DNA of 64,000 nucleotides from a bacterium (GTDB lineage: Bacteria; UBA8248), in contig JAJDYR010000039.1 of assembly GCA_022825065.1 (NCBI GenBank), forward strand, positions 110,182-174,181. Reading direction: 5' to 3'. Position numbers and translations under genes: made by a program. Below, piece by piece: positions 42,135 through 51,001 of the stretch; position 1 is the stretch's first letter; each line of letters begins with the position of its first letter. The notes under the pieces were generated by a model, which saw only the letters and a list, made by a program, of their open reading frames with translations, was not told the DNA's origin and made no database searches.

Positions 42135-43054
42135 GCAGAGTCATGCGTTTCATCCGGGTATTATCGCCGAAAGCGCCGGGGTTGTTTCTACCAGTGGCGG
42201 CTCTCCTCGTTTTCTCCACGTTTTTGTTCGCTCCGGTTCCCGTTCACGCGGGCGATAAGGAGCTTCGGGTCGCGTTCATTCCACTCGAGAATCCCGAAAA
42301 ACTCATCAGCGACGTGAAGCCGGCGATGAATTTCCTGGAAAAAGAGATGGGGCGCAAGGTCCGCTATTTCATCACATTGAATTATTCAGCCGCCGTGGAG
42401 GCCATGATCTCGGAAAAGGCGGACGTTAGCTTCATGTCTCCGCTGCCCTATGTCCTGGCGAACAAGTATTCGGGAGTCGAGGCGGTTCTCGGGGAGATAT
42501 ACGACGGAAAATCCTACTACTATTCCAGGATATTCGTCCGCAAGGGAAGCGGCATCAAGAGACTGTCCGATCTCAAGGGGAAGACCATTGCTTATGTCGA
42601 CCCCATTTCGAGTTCGGGGTTCATGTACCCCCATGACATTTTCGTTCGCGCTGGTCTGGTGGATGGGGGACTGGAAAAGCCCGAAGGCAGATTTTTCCGA
42701 AGAGTTTATTTCGCAGGCGGGGATCAGCAGGCGATCAACTCGATGGTCGGCGGCTTCGTCGACGCCGCCGGCGTCAGCCAATACGCTCTCAATCTCCTCC
42801 GACCCGAGCAGCGCGATCAAGTCGTCGCCATTGCGCAGTCGGCCAGAATTCCCAGTCACAACGTAGTGGTGCGCAAAGGGCTGGCTTCTGAAATCAGGCA
42901 AAAATTCATCGCAGCGATGATGAAGATGAACCGGCCCCGGAATCGCGGTTTGCTCCGGGCTCTTTATGGAACGGATGGTTACGTCAGAGTCGATCACAGC
43001 CGTTATAAATCGGTTGCCGACATGGCTCGCAAGTATGGTTTTCTAAAGGAGTAG
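42131..43054 (+). CDS. phnD: PhnD-type periplasmic substrate-binding protein
   Basis: A 307-residue binding protein with a signal peptide (hydrophobic stretch about 18-36, cleaved near HAGDKEL). The PhnD family motifs are [75 protein letters not shown] and the FAGGDQQAINSMVGGFVDAAGVS block. Family members bind phosphonates, phosphite or phosphate. Its translational coupling to a di-haem cytochrome and a metalloregulator-like box make another ligand possible. The ATPase gene starts 3 bases after. Confidence 0.88.
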   Translation: MSRVMRFIRVLSPKAPGLFLPVAALLVFSTFLFAPVPVHAGDKELRVAFIPLENPEKLISDVKPAMNFLEKEMGRKVRYFITLNYSAAVEAMISEKADVSFMSPLPYVLANKYSGVEAVLGEIYDGKSYYYSRIFVRKGSGIKRLSDLKGKTIAYVDPISSSGFMYPHDIFVRAGLVDGGLEKPEGRFFRRVYFAGGDQQAINSMVGGFVDAAGVSQYALNLLRPEQRDQVVAIAQSARIPSHNVVVRKGLASEIRQKFIAAMMKMNRPRNRGLLRALYGTDGYVRVDHSRYKSVADMARKYGFLKE

Positions 43055-43057
43055 AAA

Positions 43058-43903
43058 ATGCCGAAAGAAGTGGTCATCCAAATCGAAGATGCACGCGTTG
43101 AGATGGAGGGGCGGACGATTCTTGCCCTCGATCATCTCGAGGTCTCTCGTGGAGAGAGAGTGGCCATCATCGGCAACAGCGGTTCCGGCAAGACGACCCT
43201 CATGAGAATGCTGAAAGGCTATGTGCCTTGCCAGGAGGGTAAGGTGGTCGTGATGGGAGATGTTTTCCCGATCAAGGATACGCAAAAGATGAAAACCCAC
43301 CATCGGCATATCGGTATGATTCATCAGCATTTCGATCTGATAGGCCGGGAAACCGTTTGGCAAAACGTCTATCACGGAAGGCTCGGTTACGTGTCATTGC
43401 TCAAAAGCGCGTTGGGAATCTGCTCGGAGCGCGATTTGCAAATCTGCGCGCAGGCCATTCACGAGGTGCATCTCGAGGACAAGCAACGCCGCTTCGCCCG
43501 CACACTCTCCGGCGGGGAGCAGCAGCGCGTGGCCATTGCCCGGGCGTTGGCGCAGGAGCCGACGATTCTGCTGGCCGACGAGCCCGTTTCGAGCCTGGAC
43601 CCGGCATTGTCCGAGGACATCATGGATCTTCTCGTTTCGGTATGCGACGCCTATGAACTCACGCTCATCATGAGTCTCCACCTTCCCGAGCTTGCGCGGA
43701 AGTATGCCGATAGAATCCTCGCGATGAAAAACGGAAAAATCATGTGGGATGGTTCTTCGGATTCCCTCTCGAATGATAGGATATGTGAAATCTACGAGTT
43801 CATGGGAACGAACGGAGTCGTGAATGGCAACGGAACGAGAGCAAGCAGAAGCGCTTTCACCTGGCCGTATGGCTGGCAAGGCCAGCCTCTTCCTGGCGGT
43901 TAG
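43058..43903 (+). CDS. phnC: PhnC-type ABC ATP-binding protein
   Basis: A 281-residue ATPase with Walker A GNSGSGKT (39-46), Q-loop [18 protein letters not shown], signature [17 protein letters not shown], Walker [16 protein letters not shown] and H-loop histidine in MSLHLPELA, in PhnC style. The C-terminal 25 residues ([18 protein letters not shown]...) lie in the region where the permease gene already begins in another frame. It energises the PhnE-type permease. Confidence 0.9.
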   Translation: MPKEVVIQIEDARVEMEGRTILALDHLEVSRGERVAIIGNSGSGKTTLMRMLKGYVPCQEGKVVVMGDVFPIKDTQKMKTHHRHIGMIHQHFDLIGRETVWQNVYHGRLGYVSLLKSALGICSERDLQICAQAIHEVHLEDKQRRFARTLSGGEQQRVAIARALAQEPTILLADEPVSSLDPALSEDIMDLLVSVCDAYELTLIMSLHLPELARKYADRILAMKNGKIMWDGSSDSLSNDRICEIYEFMGTNGVVNGNGTRASRSAFTWPYGWQGQPLPGG

Positions 43904-44615
43904 CGCACTCTTATTCTGGTCTTTTCAGGGTTCTGAGTTTTCACCCGGGCAATTCTGGCGCGGGATTCCCCAACTCTTTCACTTCTTTGGCCGGATGACG
44001 CCGCCGGATTGGTCGGTCTGGGACGTTTTGCTGACCTCGGCTGTCGAAACGCTGCAAACCACCATTGCGGGCACTTTTCTGGGCGCGTTGTTCGCCTATC
44101 CGCTGGGCGTTCTCGCGGCGTCGAACTGGACTCCGGTTTGGGTGCACCTGCCCATCAAGGCGTTCATGGCGTTCGTCCGATCCATCCCCCTGCTGCTCCT
44201 CGCATTGTTGTTCGTCTCCGCTGTGGGGCTCGGCCCTTTTCCCGGCGTGCTGGCGCTGGCGGTGCACTCTGTCGGAGTGCTCGGCCGGTTCGTGGCGGAG
44301 GAGATCGAGGCGACCGACCCGAAACCCCTGCTTGCATTGCAAGGTACGGGCGCATCTTCCCTTCAGATCATTCAACACGGCCTCATTCCCCAGGTTTTGC
44401 CGCAGATGGTCGCGCATCTGGCCATACGTTTCGAGATGAACCTTCGCGATTCCACGATTCTGGGCCTTGTCGGCGCTGGGGGGCTGGGGTTTTACGTGTT
44501 CTTGTACGTGAAGCAGTTTCAGTGGCAAAAATCAGGCGTGCTGGTGCTGGCCATTATCGCCCTGGTTTTCGCGGGAGAATTCGCCGCATGGCAGGTCAGG
44601 AAACGGTTGATTTAG
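43824..44615 (+). CDS. phnE: PhnE-type ABC permease
   Basis: A 263-residue permease with about six hydrophobic segments. The conserved EAA-like loop is EIEATDPKPLLALQGTGASSLQIIQHGLIPQVLPQM and the C-terminal LRDSTILGLVGAGGLGFYVF is the PhnE signature. It begins with ATG 43824, 80 bases inside phnC; a later ATG at 43869 would reduce the overlap to 35 bases. It ends the four-gene operon. Confidence 0.88.
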   Translation: MATEREQAEALSPGRMAGKASLFLAVSALLFWSFQGSEFSPGQFWRGIPQLFHFFGRMTPPDWSVWDVLLTSAVETLQTTIAGTFLGALFAYPLGVLAASNWTPVWVHLPIKAFMAFVRSIPLLLLALLFVSAVGLGPFPGVLALAVHSVGVLGRFVAEEIEATDPKPLLALQGTGASSLQIIQHGLIPQVLPQMVAHLAIRFEMNLRDSTILGLVGAGGLGFYVFLYVKQFQWQKSGVLVLAIIALVFAGEFAAWQVRKRLI

Positions 44616-44702
44616 CCCGGGACGTTTGCTGGAGTCGAGTGGTGGTAAACCCCGCTCTGCCTGTTGGAAGCTTTCGGCACGGCCGAAGCAGGAGGAACTG
44701 GT

Positions 44703-46379
44703 ATGAATACGCTGATTGATCTCCTGAAAGAGACAACTGCGAAATTTCCCGACTCGGTCGCTCTGGAAGGCGATGTGGAGGGGCGGGGCCGGGTGACACT
44801 CACGAGAAGGCAGTTGTGCGGAAAAGCAGCCGCTCTGGCGCGCGAGTTGATCGATGCGGGCGTGAAGCCGGGCGATTTCGTAGCCCTGCTGGCGCCGAAT
44901 CAACCCGAATGGGGGGTGGGGTATTACGGGACGCTGCTCGCTGGCGGCGTTCTCGTGCCCATGGACGTGAATTTGAAAGAAGGAGAAATCGCAAATATCC
45001 TGGAGAAAGCCAGGCCCGTATGCCTGGTTACGGACGCGAGCGAACAAGAACGCGCCAATGTTCTGGTGAATGGCCTCGCATCGACCTGCGTGGTATTGCG
45101 CTTTGATGTGGAGAGAGAAGTTGACCCCGTCGCTTCACTGGATGCGCTGCCAGGCGCGGAACGCAGCCCGGAAGATCTGGCGCTGGTGTCGTTTTCATCG
45201 GGGACGACCGGTACGCCCAAGGGCGTGATGCTCTCTCACGGGAACATCACTTCCAACGTGCGCGCCGCCCTCGAACCATTTCTTGTCGGGCAAGACGACG
45301 TTTTTCTCTCGATTCTGCCGCTTCATCATATGTTCGAGAGCACGGGCGGTTTCCTGATTCCGCTGGCGGCCGGCGCCCGTGTGCATTACCTCTCATCGTT
45401 GAACCCTCGTCTTCTCGTGGAGGCCATGCAAAACGAGGGTATCACCATCTGCCTGATGGTGCCTGCGCTGGCGCGGCTCATCCACAAGCGAATCATGTCG
45501 AACGTGGAATCGCTGAGCGGTGCGAAGAAACTCGTCTTCAAGATGCTTTTCGGGATTTCCGGTATTTGTCTCTCCATGGGTCTTCGCGTCGGGGGATTGT
45601 TGTTTTCCCAGGTGAAGAAGAATCTCGGCCCGAATCTGCGCTATTTCGCGAGTGGAGGAGCCGCGCTCGATCCCAAGATCGCACGCGATTTGCTTATTTT
45701 TGGGATCGAGGTACTCCAGGGGTATGGCTTGACGGAAACCTCTCCAATCGCCCATGCGACTCCGCCGGGCGCACCGAACAGAATCGGAACCGTCGGCCCG
45801 CCGATTCCGGGGGTAGAGGCGCGGATCGTACCTGTAGAGGGCGCGGATGAGGGAGAAGGGGAGATCCTCATACGCGGGCCGAACGTGATGCAGGGCTACT
45901 TCGAGAACCCCGAACTCACGGCGGAGGTCTTGCGGGATGGGTGGTTTCATACGGGAGACATCGGTCGTCTGGATGCGGACGGCTACCTCACGATATGCGG
46001 CCGATCCAAGAACGTCATCGTCTCCGAAGCGGGAAAAAACATCTATCCCGAAGAGGTGGAAGAGCAGCTTCTCGAGAGCGAATGGTTTCAGGACGTATGC
46101 GTCATCGGGCGCAAAACATCCCGAGGCGGCGAGGAGGTGTTCGCCGTCGTAGTGCTCGACCCTGAAGCCGACCTGCCGCAAGAAGACGAGAAGCGAGCAG
46201 CTTTAGCCGATTCCGAACTCAAGCGTTTCAGCGCACACCTTGCGGATTACAAGAGGGTAGCCGGGTTTTTCCTCTGGCCCGAGGCGGAGTTGCCCAGGAC
46301 CACCACGCGTAAGCACAAACGAGAGGACATCAAGGCGATATTGTGTGAGCGGCCAGAATTCTCCGCGGATGATTTTTGA
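44703..46379 (+). CDS. AMP-dependent acyl-CoA synthetase/ligase
   Basis: A 558-residue adenylate-forming ligase with P-loop SFSSGTTGTPKGVMLSH (about 163-179), A4/A5-type LQGYGLTETSP, the TGDIGRLDADGYLTICGRSKNVIVSEAGKNIYPEEVE motif block and, at the end, the catalytic-lysine region RTTTRKHKRED. It is closest in style to FadD-like long-chain acyl-CoA ligases; the chain length is not readable. GGAGGA precedes ATG 44703; upstream open frame is not conserved. The gap 46380-46638 after it shows no gene or clear terminator. Confidence 0.85.
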   Translation: MNTLIDLLKETTAKFPDSVALEGDVEGRGRVTLTRRQLCGKAAALARELIDAGVKPGDFVALLAPNQPEWGVGYYGTLLAGGVLVPMDVNLKEGEIANILEKARPVCLVTDASEQERANVLVNGLASTCVVLRFDVEREVDPVASLDALPGAERSPEDLALVSFSSGTTGTPKGVMLSHGNITSNVRAALEPFLVGQDDVFLSILPLHHMFESTGGFLIPLAAGARVHYLSSLNPRLLVEAMQNEGITICLMVPALARLIHKRIMSNVESLSGAKKLVFKMLFGISGICLSMGLRVGGLLFSQVKKNLGPNLRYFASGGAALDPKIARDLLIFGIEVLQGYGLTETSPIAHATPPGAPNRIGTVGPPIPGVEARIVPVEGADEGEGEILIRGPNVMQGYFENPELTAEVLRDGWFHTGDIGRLDADGYLTICGRSKNVIVSEAGKNIYPEEVEEQLLESEWFQDVCVIGRKTSRGGEEVFAVVVLDPEADLPQEDEKRAALADSELKRFSAHLADYKRVAGFFLWPEAELPRTTTRKHKREDIKAILCERPEFSADDF

Positions 46380-46638
46380 TTGCCTGGTGTGGGTGATAGA
46401 TTCGTGTGCGTTTTTTTGATTTTTGGTGTTACTCCCTTATCAAACCCGCGGCGGAACAAAACAATCATGCCTGAACGGAATAGCCGCCCAAGCCCATAAG
46501 CGCAGGTTCGGGCGACAGATTGGTTTATCTCCATTGTTTGTGTTATCTACCCTTCATTGAACAAATTATCCGAGCGTCAAGCGAACCTTTGCGGATTTTC
46601 TTCAGCGAGGGCGTCAATGTGATGAGGAAAGCGAATCG

Positions 46639-47859
46639 ATGAAGTCTGCCGACACATCTCGATCGATACGGGATGCCTCACTGGCGCTTTTGCCATGGCT
46701 TTCCGAGACCAGGCGCACCATTCACATGAATCCTGAACTCGGTTATGAGGAGCATGAAACTTCCCGCCTCATTGTGGAGAACCTCGAGAGATTCGGGCTC
46801 GACGTGCACGCCGGTATCGCGGAAACAGGAGTTGTCGGCCTGCTTGAGACCGGGCTCCCCGGCCCCACCATCGGCATTCGCGCCGACATGGATGCGCTCT
46901 CCATCGACGAGTCCAACGACGTGCCCTACAAGAGCCGCCGCCCGGGGAAGATGCACGCCTGCGGCCATGACGCTCACGTGAGCATGCTGCTGGGCGCGGC
47001 GCGCCTGCTTTCCGAGAATAATAACTTGCTCGATGGACTGGGCGGCAACGTCAAATTTATCTTCCAACCGGCGGAGGAGGGCAAGGCCGGCGGCAAGCGA
47101 ATGGTGGAAGAAGGCGTTCTGGAGGAACCGCGTGTGGATCTTCTCATCGCTGCGCACGTATGGCCCGACTTGCCGGCAGGTTATATCGGCACGCGCTCGG
47201 GGCCTTCGCTGGCGGCGGGGGACAGACTCCAGATTTACGTGAGAGGCGAAAGTTCGCACGCGGCGTATCCTCATAAATCCAAAGACGCCCTGCTGGCCGC
47301 CTGCCATCTGGTGACTTCGCTTCAAGGCATCGTGAGCAGAAATGTTGGTCCTTTCGAGTCCGCCGTTCTCTCCATCACGACATTCGAGTCCGGCGTTGCT
47401 TTCAACATCGTGCCGCGCGATGCGAGGATAAAAGGCACTATCCGTACGCACGATCCGAAGGTCAGAGCCAAGGTGGCCGATCGCGTGCGGGCGGTGGCGC
47501 GCGGAGTGGCGGAAGCCTTCGACGTGGAAATCGACCTGGAAATCACGCCTGGATATCCTGCTCTGGTGAACCACGAGGCGGCCATCGCACTCGTTGAAAG
47601 TGCGGGGGCTCAGGTTCTCGGCGCAGAGAAAGTGGAGGAGATGCCGCTTTCAATGGGAGCCGAGGATTTCTCCTACATGGCGGAGAAACGGCCCGGCGCG
47701 ATGTTCCGCGTGGGTATATCGAACCCCGGAAAAGGCTTTGTGCACGGACTCCATTCCGATCTGTTCGACCTGGATGAGGACGCGCTGCCGGTCGGCGTGA
47801 GCGTCTTTGTTCAAGCTGTAGTCGAGTTCCTGGGAAATTCCGAGAAATATCTCACCTAG
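46639..47859 (+). CDS. M20 family amidohydrolase (hippurate/IAA-amino acid hydrolase type)
   Basis: A 406-residue metallopeptidase-fold amidohydrolase. Metal-site motifs are GIRADMDAL, KMHACGHDAHVSMLLGAA with the cysteine/histidine ligands, FQPAEEGKAGGKRMVEEGVL, and a final histidine in GFVHGLHSDLFDLDE. The dimerisation domain with RGESSHAAYPHKSKDALL is in the middle. It cleaves N-acyl amino acids or similar amides in the cytoplasm. ATG 46639 follows GAGGAAAGCG. It is placed between an acyl-CoA ligase and a transporter. Confidence 0.88.
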   Translation: MKSADTSRSIRDASLALLPWLSETRRTIHMNPELGYEEHETSRLIVENLERFGLDVHAGIAETGVVGLLETGLPGPTIGIRADMDALSIDESNDVPYKSRRPGKMHACGHDAHVSMLLGAARLLSENNNLLDGLGGNVKFIFQPAEEGKAGGKRMVEEGVLEEPRVDLLIAAHVWPDLPAGYIGTRSGPSLAAGDRLQIYVRGESSHAAYPHKSKDALLAACHLVTSLQGIVSRNVGPFESAVLSITTFESGVAFNIVPRDARIKGTIRTHDPKVRAKVADRVRAVARGVAEAFDVEIDLEITPGYPALVNHEAAIALVESAGAQVLGAEKVEEMPLSMGAEDFSYMAEKRPGAMFRVGISNPGKGFVHGLHSDLFDLDEDALPVGVSVFVQAVVEFLGNSEKYLT

Positions 47860-47880
47860 ATTTTCCGGATTGCTCCGGAG

Positions 47881-48795
47881 GTGTATGTCTTTGAGGTCTT
47901 CGCTCGTAGTTCAGAGAATTCCGCCTTGCTGATCGAGCCGTTTGTTCTGCTCGCCCTGAGCGCGGCGCTGTCTTTCACCTGTGCGGATATCTTCGCGCGC
48001 AAGGGTTTGCAATTCGCCAACCATTTCGTGGGCGCCACCATCACGCTGGTGGGGGAGTTGCTCTTCTTCGTTCCGTTGGTTTTCCTCCTGGGTCCCTCGT
48101 TCCCGGAAATGGGCGCGCACTATCTGTGGGTGATGATAGGCGGTCTGTGCAACCCGGGGCTTTTCCTTATCTTTTTCCTGATCGGCATCCACCGGATCGG
48201 CGTGGCGCGCGCGGCGCCGATAAAGGGGATGTCCCCCATATTCGCTGCTCTTTTCGCGCTCATTTTTCTGGGTGAGGACCCGGCCTGGTATCATCTGATG
48301 GGTGTTTTGTTTGTGGTGGGCGGCATCGTGTTGCTCGTATCGGGAAAGACGGAAGGACGCTGGAGCCGCTGGGACGCCCGGTGGCCCCTGATTGCGGCGG
48401 TCATATCGGGGTTTGGAGCCATGTCCTGGAAAAAAGGCTTGGCTGCTTTCCCGAGCGCTCTTCCCGCCTCGATGGTAGGCGCCTCCGCCGCTCTCGTCCT
48501 GGTGGGCGCATACACCTGTTACGCCTTGCGCGAAGAGGAGGCAGGTGACGTGAAACAAGCGTTTTGGCCGTATCTGCTGGGTGGGGTCGCGGCGGGAATG
48601 GGAATTTTTCTTTTCACCTCCTCTTTGCAGTTGAGTGAGGTTTTCAGGGTGGTGCCGCTCGTGCAGATCAGCCCTTTGTTCACCGTGCTTTTCAGTGTAA
48701 TTTTCCTCAGGAAAGCAGAATTCATCACATGGCGCGTGCCCGCGGGAGCGGTCCTCACCGTGAGCGGGGTGATACTCGTCGTCTTGCGCGTTTGA
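47881..48795 (+). CDS. EamA-type (DMT) membrane transporter
   Basis: A protein of about 304 residues with ten hydrophobic segments in two repeats, the drug/metabolite transporter pattern. In the first repeat GIHRIGVARAAPIKGMSPIFAALFALIFLGEDP and in the second FRVVPLVQISPLFTVLFSVIFLRKAE are the conserved EamA ends. Substrate unknown. The start is uncertain: GTG 47881 directly adjoins GGAG, too close for a good ribosome site, so translation may begin at one of the following TTG or CTG codons. A terminator follows. Confidence 0.78.
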   Translation: MYVFEVFARSSENSALLIEPFVLLALSAALSFTCADIFARKGLQFANHFVGATITLVGELLFFVPLVFLLGPSFPEMGAHYLWVMIGGLCNPGLFLIFFLIGIHRIGVARAAPIKGMSPIFAALFALIFLGEDPAWYHLMGVLFVVGGIVLLVSGKTEGRWSRWDARWPLIAAVISGFGAMSWKKGLAAFPSALPASMVGASAALVLVGAYTCYALREEEAGDVKQAFWPYLLGGVAAGMGIFLFTSSLQLSEVFRVVPLVQISPLFTVLFSVIFLRKAEFITWRVPAGAVLTVSGVILVVLRV

Positions 48796-48845
48796 AACAG
48801 TGGAACAGGATGGACTTCCGGCGCGAAAACCAGTATAAATCCCCC

Positions 48846-48890
48846 CCTTGATGGTTCGGGATCTTCCTGTCAACCATCAAGGATTTTGCT
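48846..48890 (+). terminator. rho-independent-type terminator after the EamA gene
   Basis: CCTTGATGGTT (48846-48856) and AACCATCAAGG (48872-48882) form a perfect 11-bp stem, followed by ATTTTGCTT. It ends just before the tRNA. Confidence 0.7.
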
Positions 48891-48891
48891 T

Positions 48892-48969
48892 GTCCCCATC
48901 GTCTAGCCTGGCCCAGGACACCGGCCTTTCACGCCGGCAACAGGGGTTCGAATCCCCTTGGGGACGCCA
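48892..48969 (+). tRNA. tRNA-Glu (anticodon UUC)
   Basis: The acceptor arms GTCCCCA (48892-48898) and TGGGGAC (48959-48965) pair fully; the anticodon arm is CCGGC-CTTTCAC-GCCGG with TTC in the loop; the T arm is AGGGG-TTCGAAT-CCCCT. The discriminator is G and CCA (48967-48969) is encoded. The gap of 145 bases after it has no gene. Confidence 0.95.
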
Positions 48970-49067
48970 AGCCTGAATATCGAGATTTCTTTCCCGTCAA
49001 GTCGGGCGGCGCGAGGGTGTAACAACGCGCGCCTTGGGGGGACGGCCATCAGCGCCGTTACTCCGGT

Positions 49068-49096
49068 CACGCCTCATGCGTATGCGATGAGGCGTG
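49068..49096 (+). repeat. 10-bp perfect hairpin between tRNA-Glu and the glycan locus
   Basis: CACGCCTCAT and ATGAGGCGTG pair around the 9-base loop GCGTATGCG. No T run follows; AAAAAG does. It may trim or terminate the tRNA transcript, or be a leader structure of the next gene, whose ATG is 18 bases away. Confidence 0.45.
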
Positions 49097-49114
49097 GGAA
49101 AAAGTGCCCGACGC

Positions 49115-51001
49115 ATGAAACAACTTATTCTGACGAAAATCGATCCCGTCCCGGATGAACGAAAGGCCGAGCATCTGGGTCCCTGGTCACTCCCCGAGTC
49201 CCGGTTTTTCGGGTGGGAGTGGCGAAAATGCGGAATCGAACCCCCACTCCGAAGCGAGGAAGTCCACTTCGTCTCCAGAAGGCTGGAGAAGGTTTGTGAA
49301 TTTTATGTTCCCCGATTGGCCTTTGAGCAAAATGAAAGGCATGGGCGTTCTTATTCGAATCGCTACTGGCGCGTATTGCTGATGCCCTGGCTCGTCAATC
49401 TGGTCATGTGCGCATTCGAGCGGTTTTTGCGCATCAGGAATCGAGTCAGGAGCGGCGTTCCGTATCTGGTTTATCTCGCACCACGCGATGAGACACTCTC
49501 ATCCATCACGACATCTCATTTCAACCAGATGATGATCGATGATCCACTGAACCGGCTGATCTTCAGCAGGTTTATTCGCGTATTCCAGCCCCGGGGCTGG
49601 GTACTCCGAGAGGGCGCCCCGGCCCCGGAAGATTTGTATTTTTCCTCAGACCACCCCCCGGGTAAGCAACCAACGGAAAACTATGGTGTTTTCAAAAAAG
49701 TGGAAAGAAAAATGGAGGTGTATCGCTGGGTGAGCATCCTCTCCTCAAACTTGGGATGCGTACAGTTCCATAAAGTGCATGGCTTAAGTCCGCTGGATGC
49801 CGCCTATATTTCCATGCGCATGTGGTTTCGAAACAGAAAACGGTGGCAGAAGGCTGCGAGATCGTTCCAGAAGACGCCTGAAGCGGGAACTGTACACCAC
49901 ACGAGGGAAGACGTGGTTGAAGAACTCCAATCGGTCAGGAACATTACCGCTTGCGAGGCCGGGATTTTCCTCAAAGTTTTGGATGAACTCGTTTCTGAGA
50001 CGATGCCGAAGTTATTCACGGATCATTATCCGGCGAACGAGAAAAAGGCCCTGCTCAAGGTGAAGGCGACGGCGCCCTGGATGGACACCGTCGCCTATGG
50101 ACATCTGGGCAACGACGATCAGTCGAATTTTTACGTGGCCGCTCTCCTCGAAAAACGCCCCGTCAGACTGGTCATCAATCAACACGGAGGAAACTACGGC
50201 ATCGTCGAATCGGCACCTTGGCATCACCTGGCGGAGTATGAGACGGCCGATCGGTTCATATCGTGGGGATGGAAGCGCCAATCCGACTATCGGGTAAGCG
50301 CCGCGCCGGCGTCTTCCCCTTTTCTCTCCAAGATGAGGCGGAGCAAGAAGCGGAGCTCAGCCATCATTCTGGTCAGTTCCGAACTTACTCCCCTTATGAA
50401 ATGGCTGGCGGCGGACTGCATTCCCGAAGACATCGCGCACTACATGCAGGATAAGACGAGTTTCATTGAAAACTTGGATGACACACCCCGCTCCTTTTTG
50501 TGGTACAGGCCGTATATGCGCAGGAGAAACAATCTCTATGATCAGGAATACGTCGAAAGGCGATATCCTGACGTAAGAATCCTCCGCGGGAAACTGGCGC
50601 GATACATGCCGAGTCGTCTCTCGCCCGTTCTGTCGGGGTGCGGGGTTTGCGTTCTCGATCGCCCGGGGACGACGGCGGCCTTCACGATGGCGGCGGGCAT
50701 CCCGACCCTCTTCTTTGGCCATCAAAACGCCTGGCGGGTTTCATATTATTCGAAGCCCTACTTCAATAAACTCTCAAGCGTGAGCGTTCATCATTCATCC
50801 GGCGAGAGCGCGGCAAAACACCTGAACGCCATCTGGCCCGACGTCGATTCGTGGTGGGAGGACGGCCAAACGCGGAAAGCCGTCGCCGAGTTTACGCATC
50901 GCTACTACAGGAGCAGCAGGAACTGGCGTGCGGAATGGGTGGATATTTTCTCGTCCTCCGATTCCGGATTGTGGCGAAACGATGAGGCGGAGACGGGCTG
51001 A
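49115..51001 (+). CDS. LIC12162-like putative surface-glycan transferase
   Basis: A 628-residue cytoplasmic protein that resembles the LIC12162 family found in nonulosonate and O-antigen loci. The diagnostic part is INQHGGNYGIVESAPWHHLAEYETADRFISWGW (about 355-388), followed by a C-terminal GT-B-like half with LDRPGTTAAFTMAAGIPTLFF. The family is predicted to transfer sugars or nonulosonic acids but is not well characterised. ATG 49115 is chosen over an in-frame GTG at 49094. It is the first gene of the glycan locus and ends with a 1-base overlap with the LarA-like gene. Confidence 0.7.
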   Translation: MKQLILTKIDPVPDERKAEHLGPWSLPESRFFGWEWRKCGIEPPLRSEEVHFVSRRLEKVCEFYVPRLAFEQNERHGRSYSNRYWRVLLMPWLVNLVMCAFERFLRIRNRVRSGVPYLVYLAPRDETLSSITTSHFNQMMIDDPLNRLIFSRFIRVFQPRGWVLREGAPAPEDLYFSSDHPPGKQPTENYGVFKKVERKMEVYRWVSILSSNLGCVQFHKVHGLSPLDAAYISMRMWFRNRKRWQKAARSFQKTPEAGTVHHTREDVVEELQSVRNITACEAGIFLKVLDELVSETMPKLFTDHYPANEKKALLKVKATAPWMDTVAYGHLGNDDQSNFYVAALLEKRPVRLVINQHGGNYGIVESAPWHHLAEYETADRFISWGWKRQSDYRVSAAPASSPFLSKMRRSKKRSSAIILVSSELTPLMKWLAADCIPEDIAHYMQDKTSFIENLDDTPRSFLWYRPYMRRRNNLYDQEYVERRYPDVRILRGKLARYMPSRLSPVLSGCGVCVLDRPGTTAAFTMAAGIPTLFFGHQNAWRVSYYSKPYFNKLSSVSVHHSSGESAAKHLNAIWPDVDSWWEDGQTRKAVAEFTHRYYRSSRNWRAEWVDIFSSSDSGLWRNDEAETG

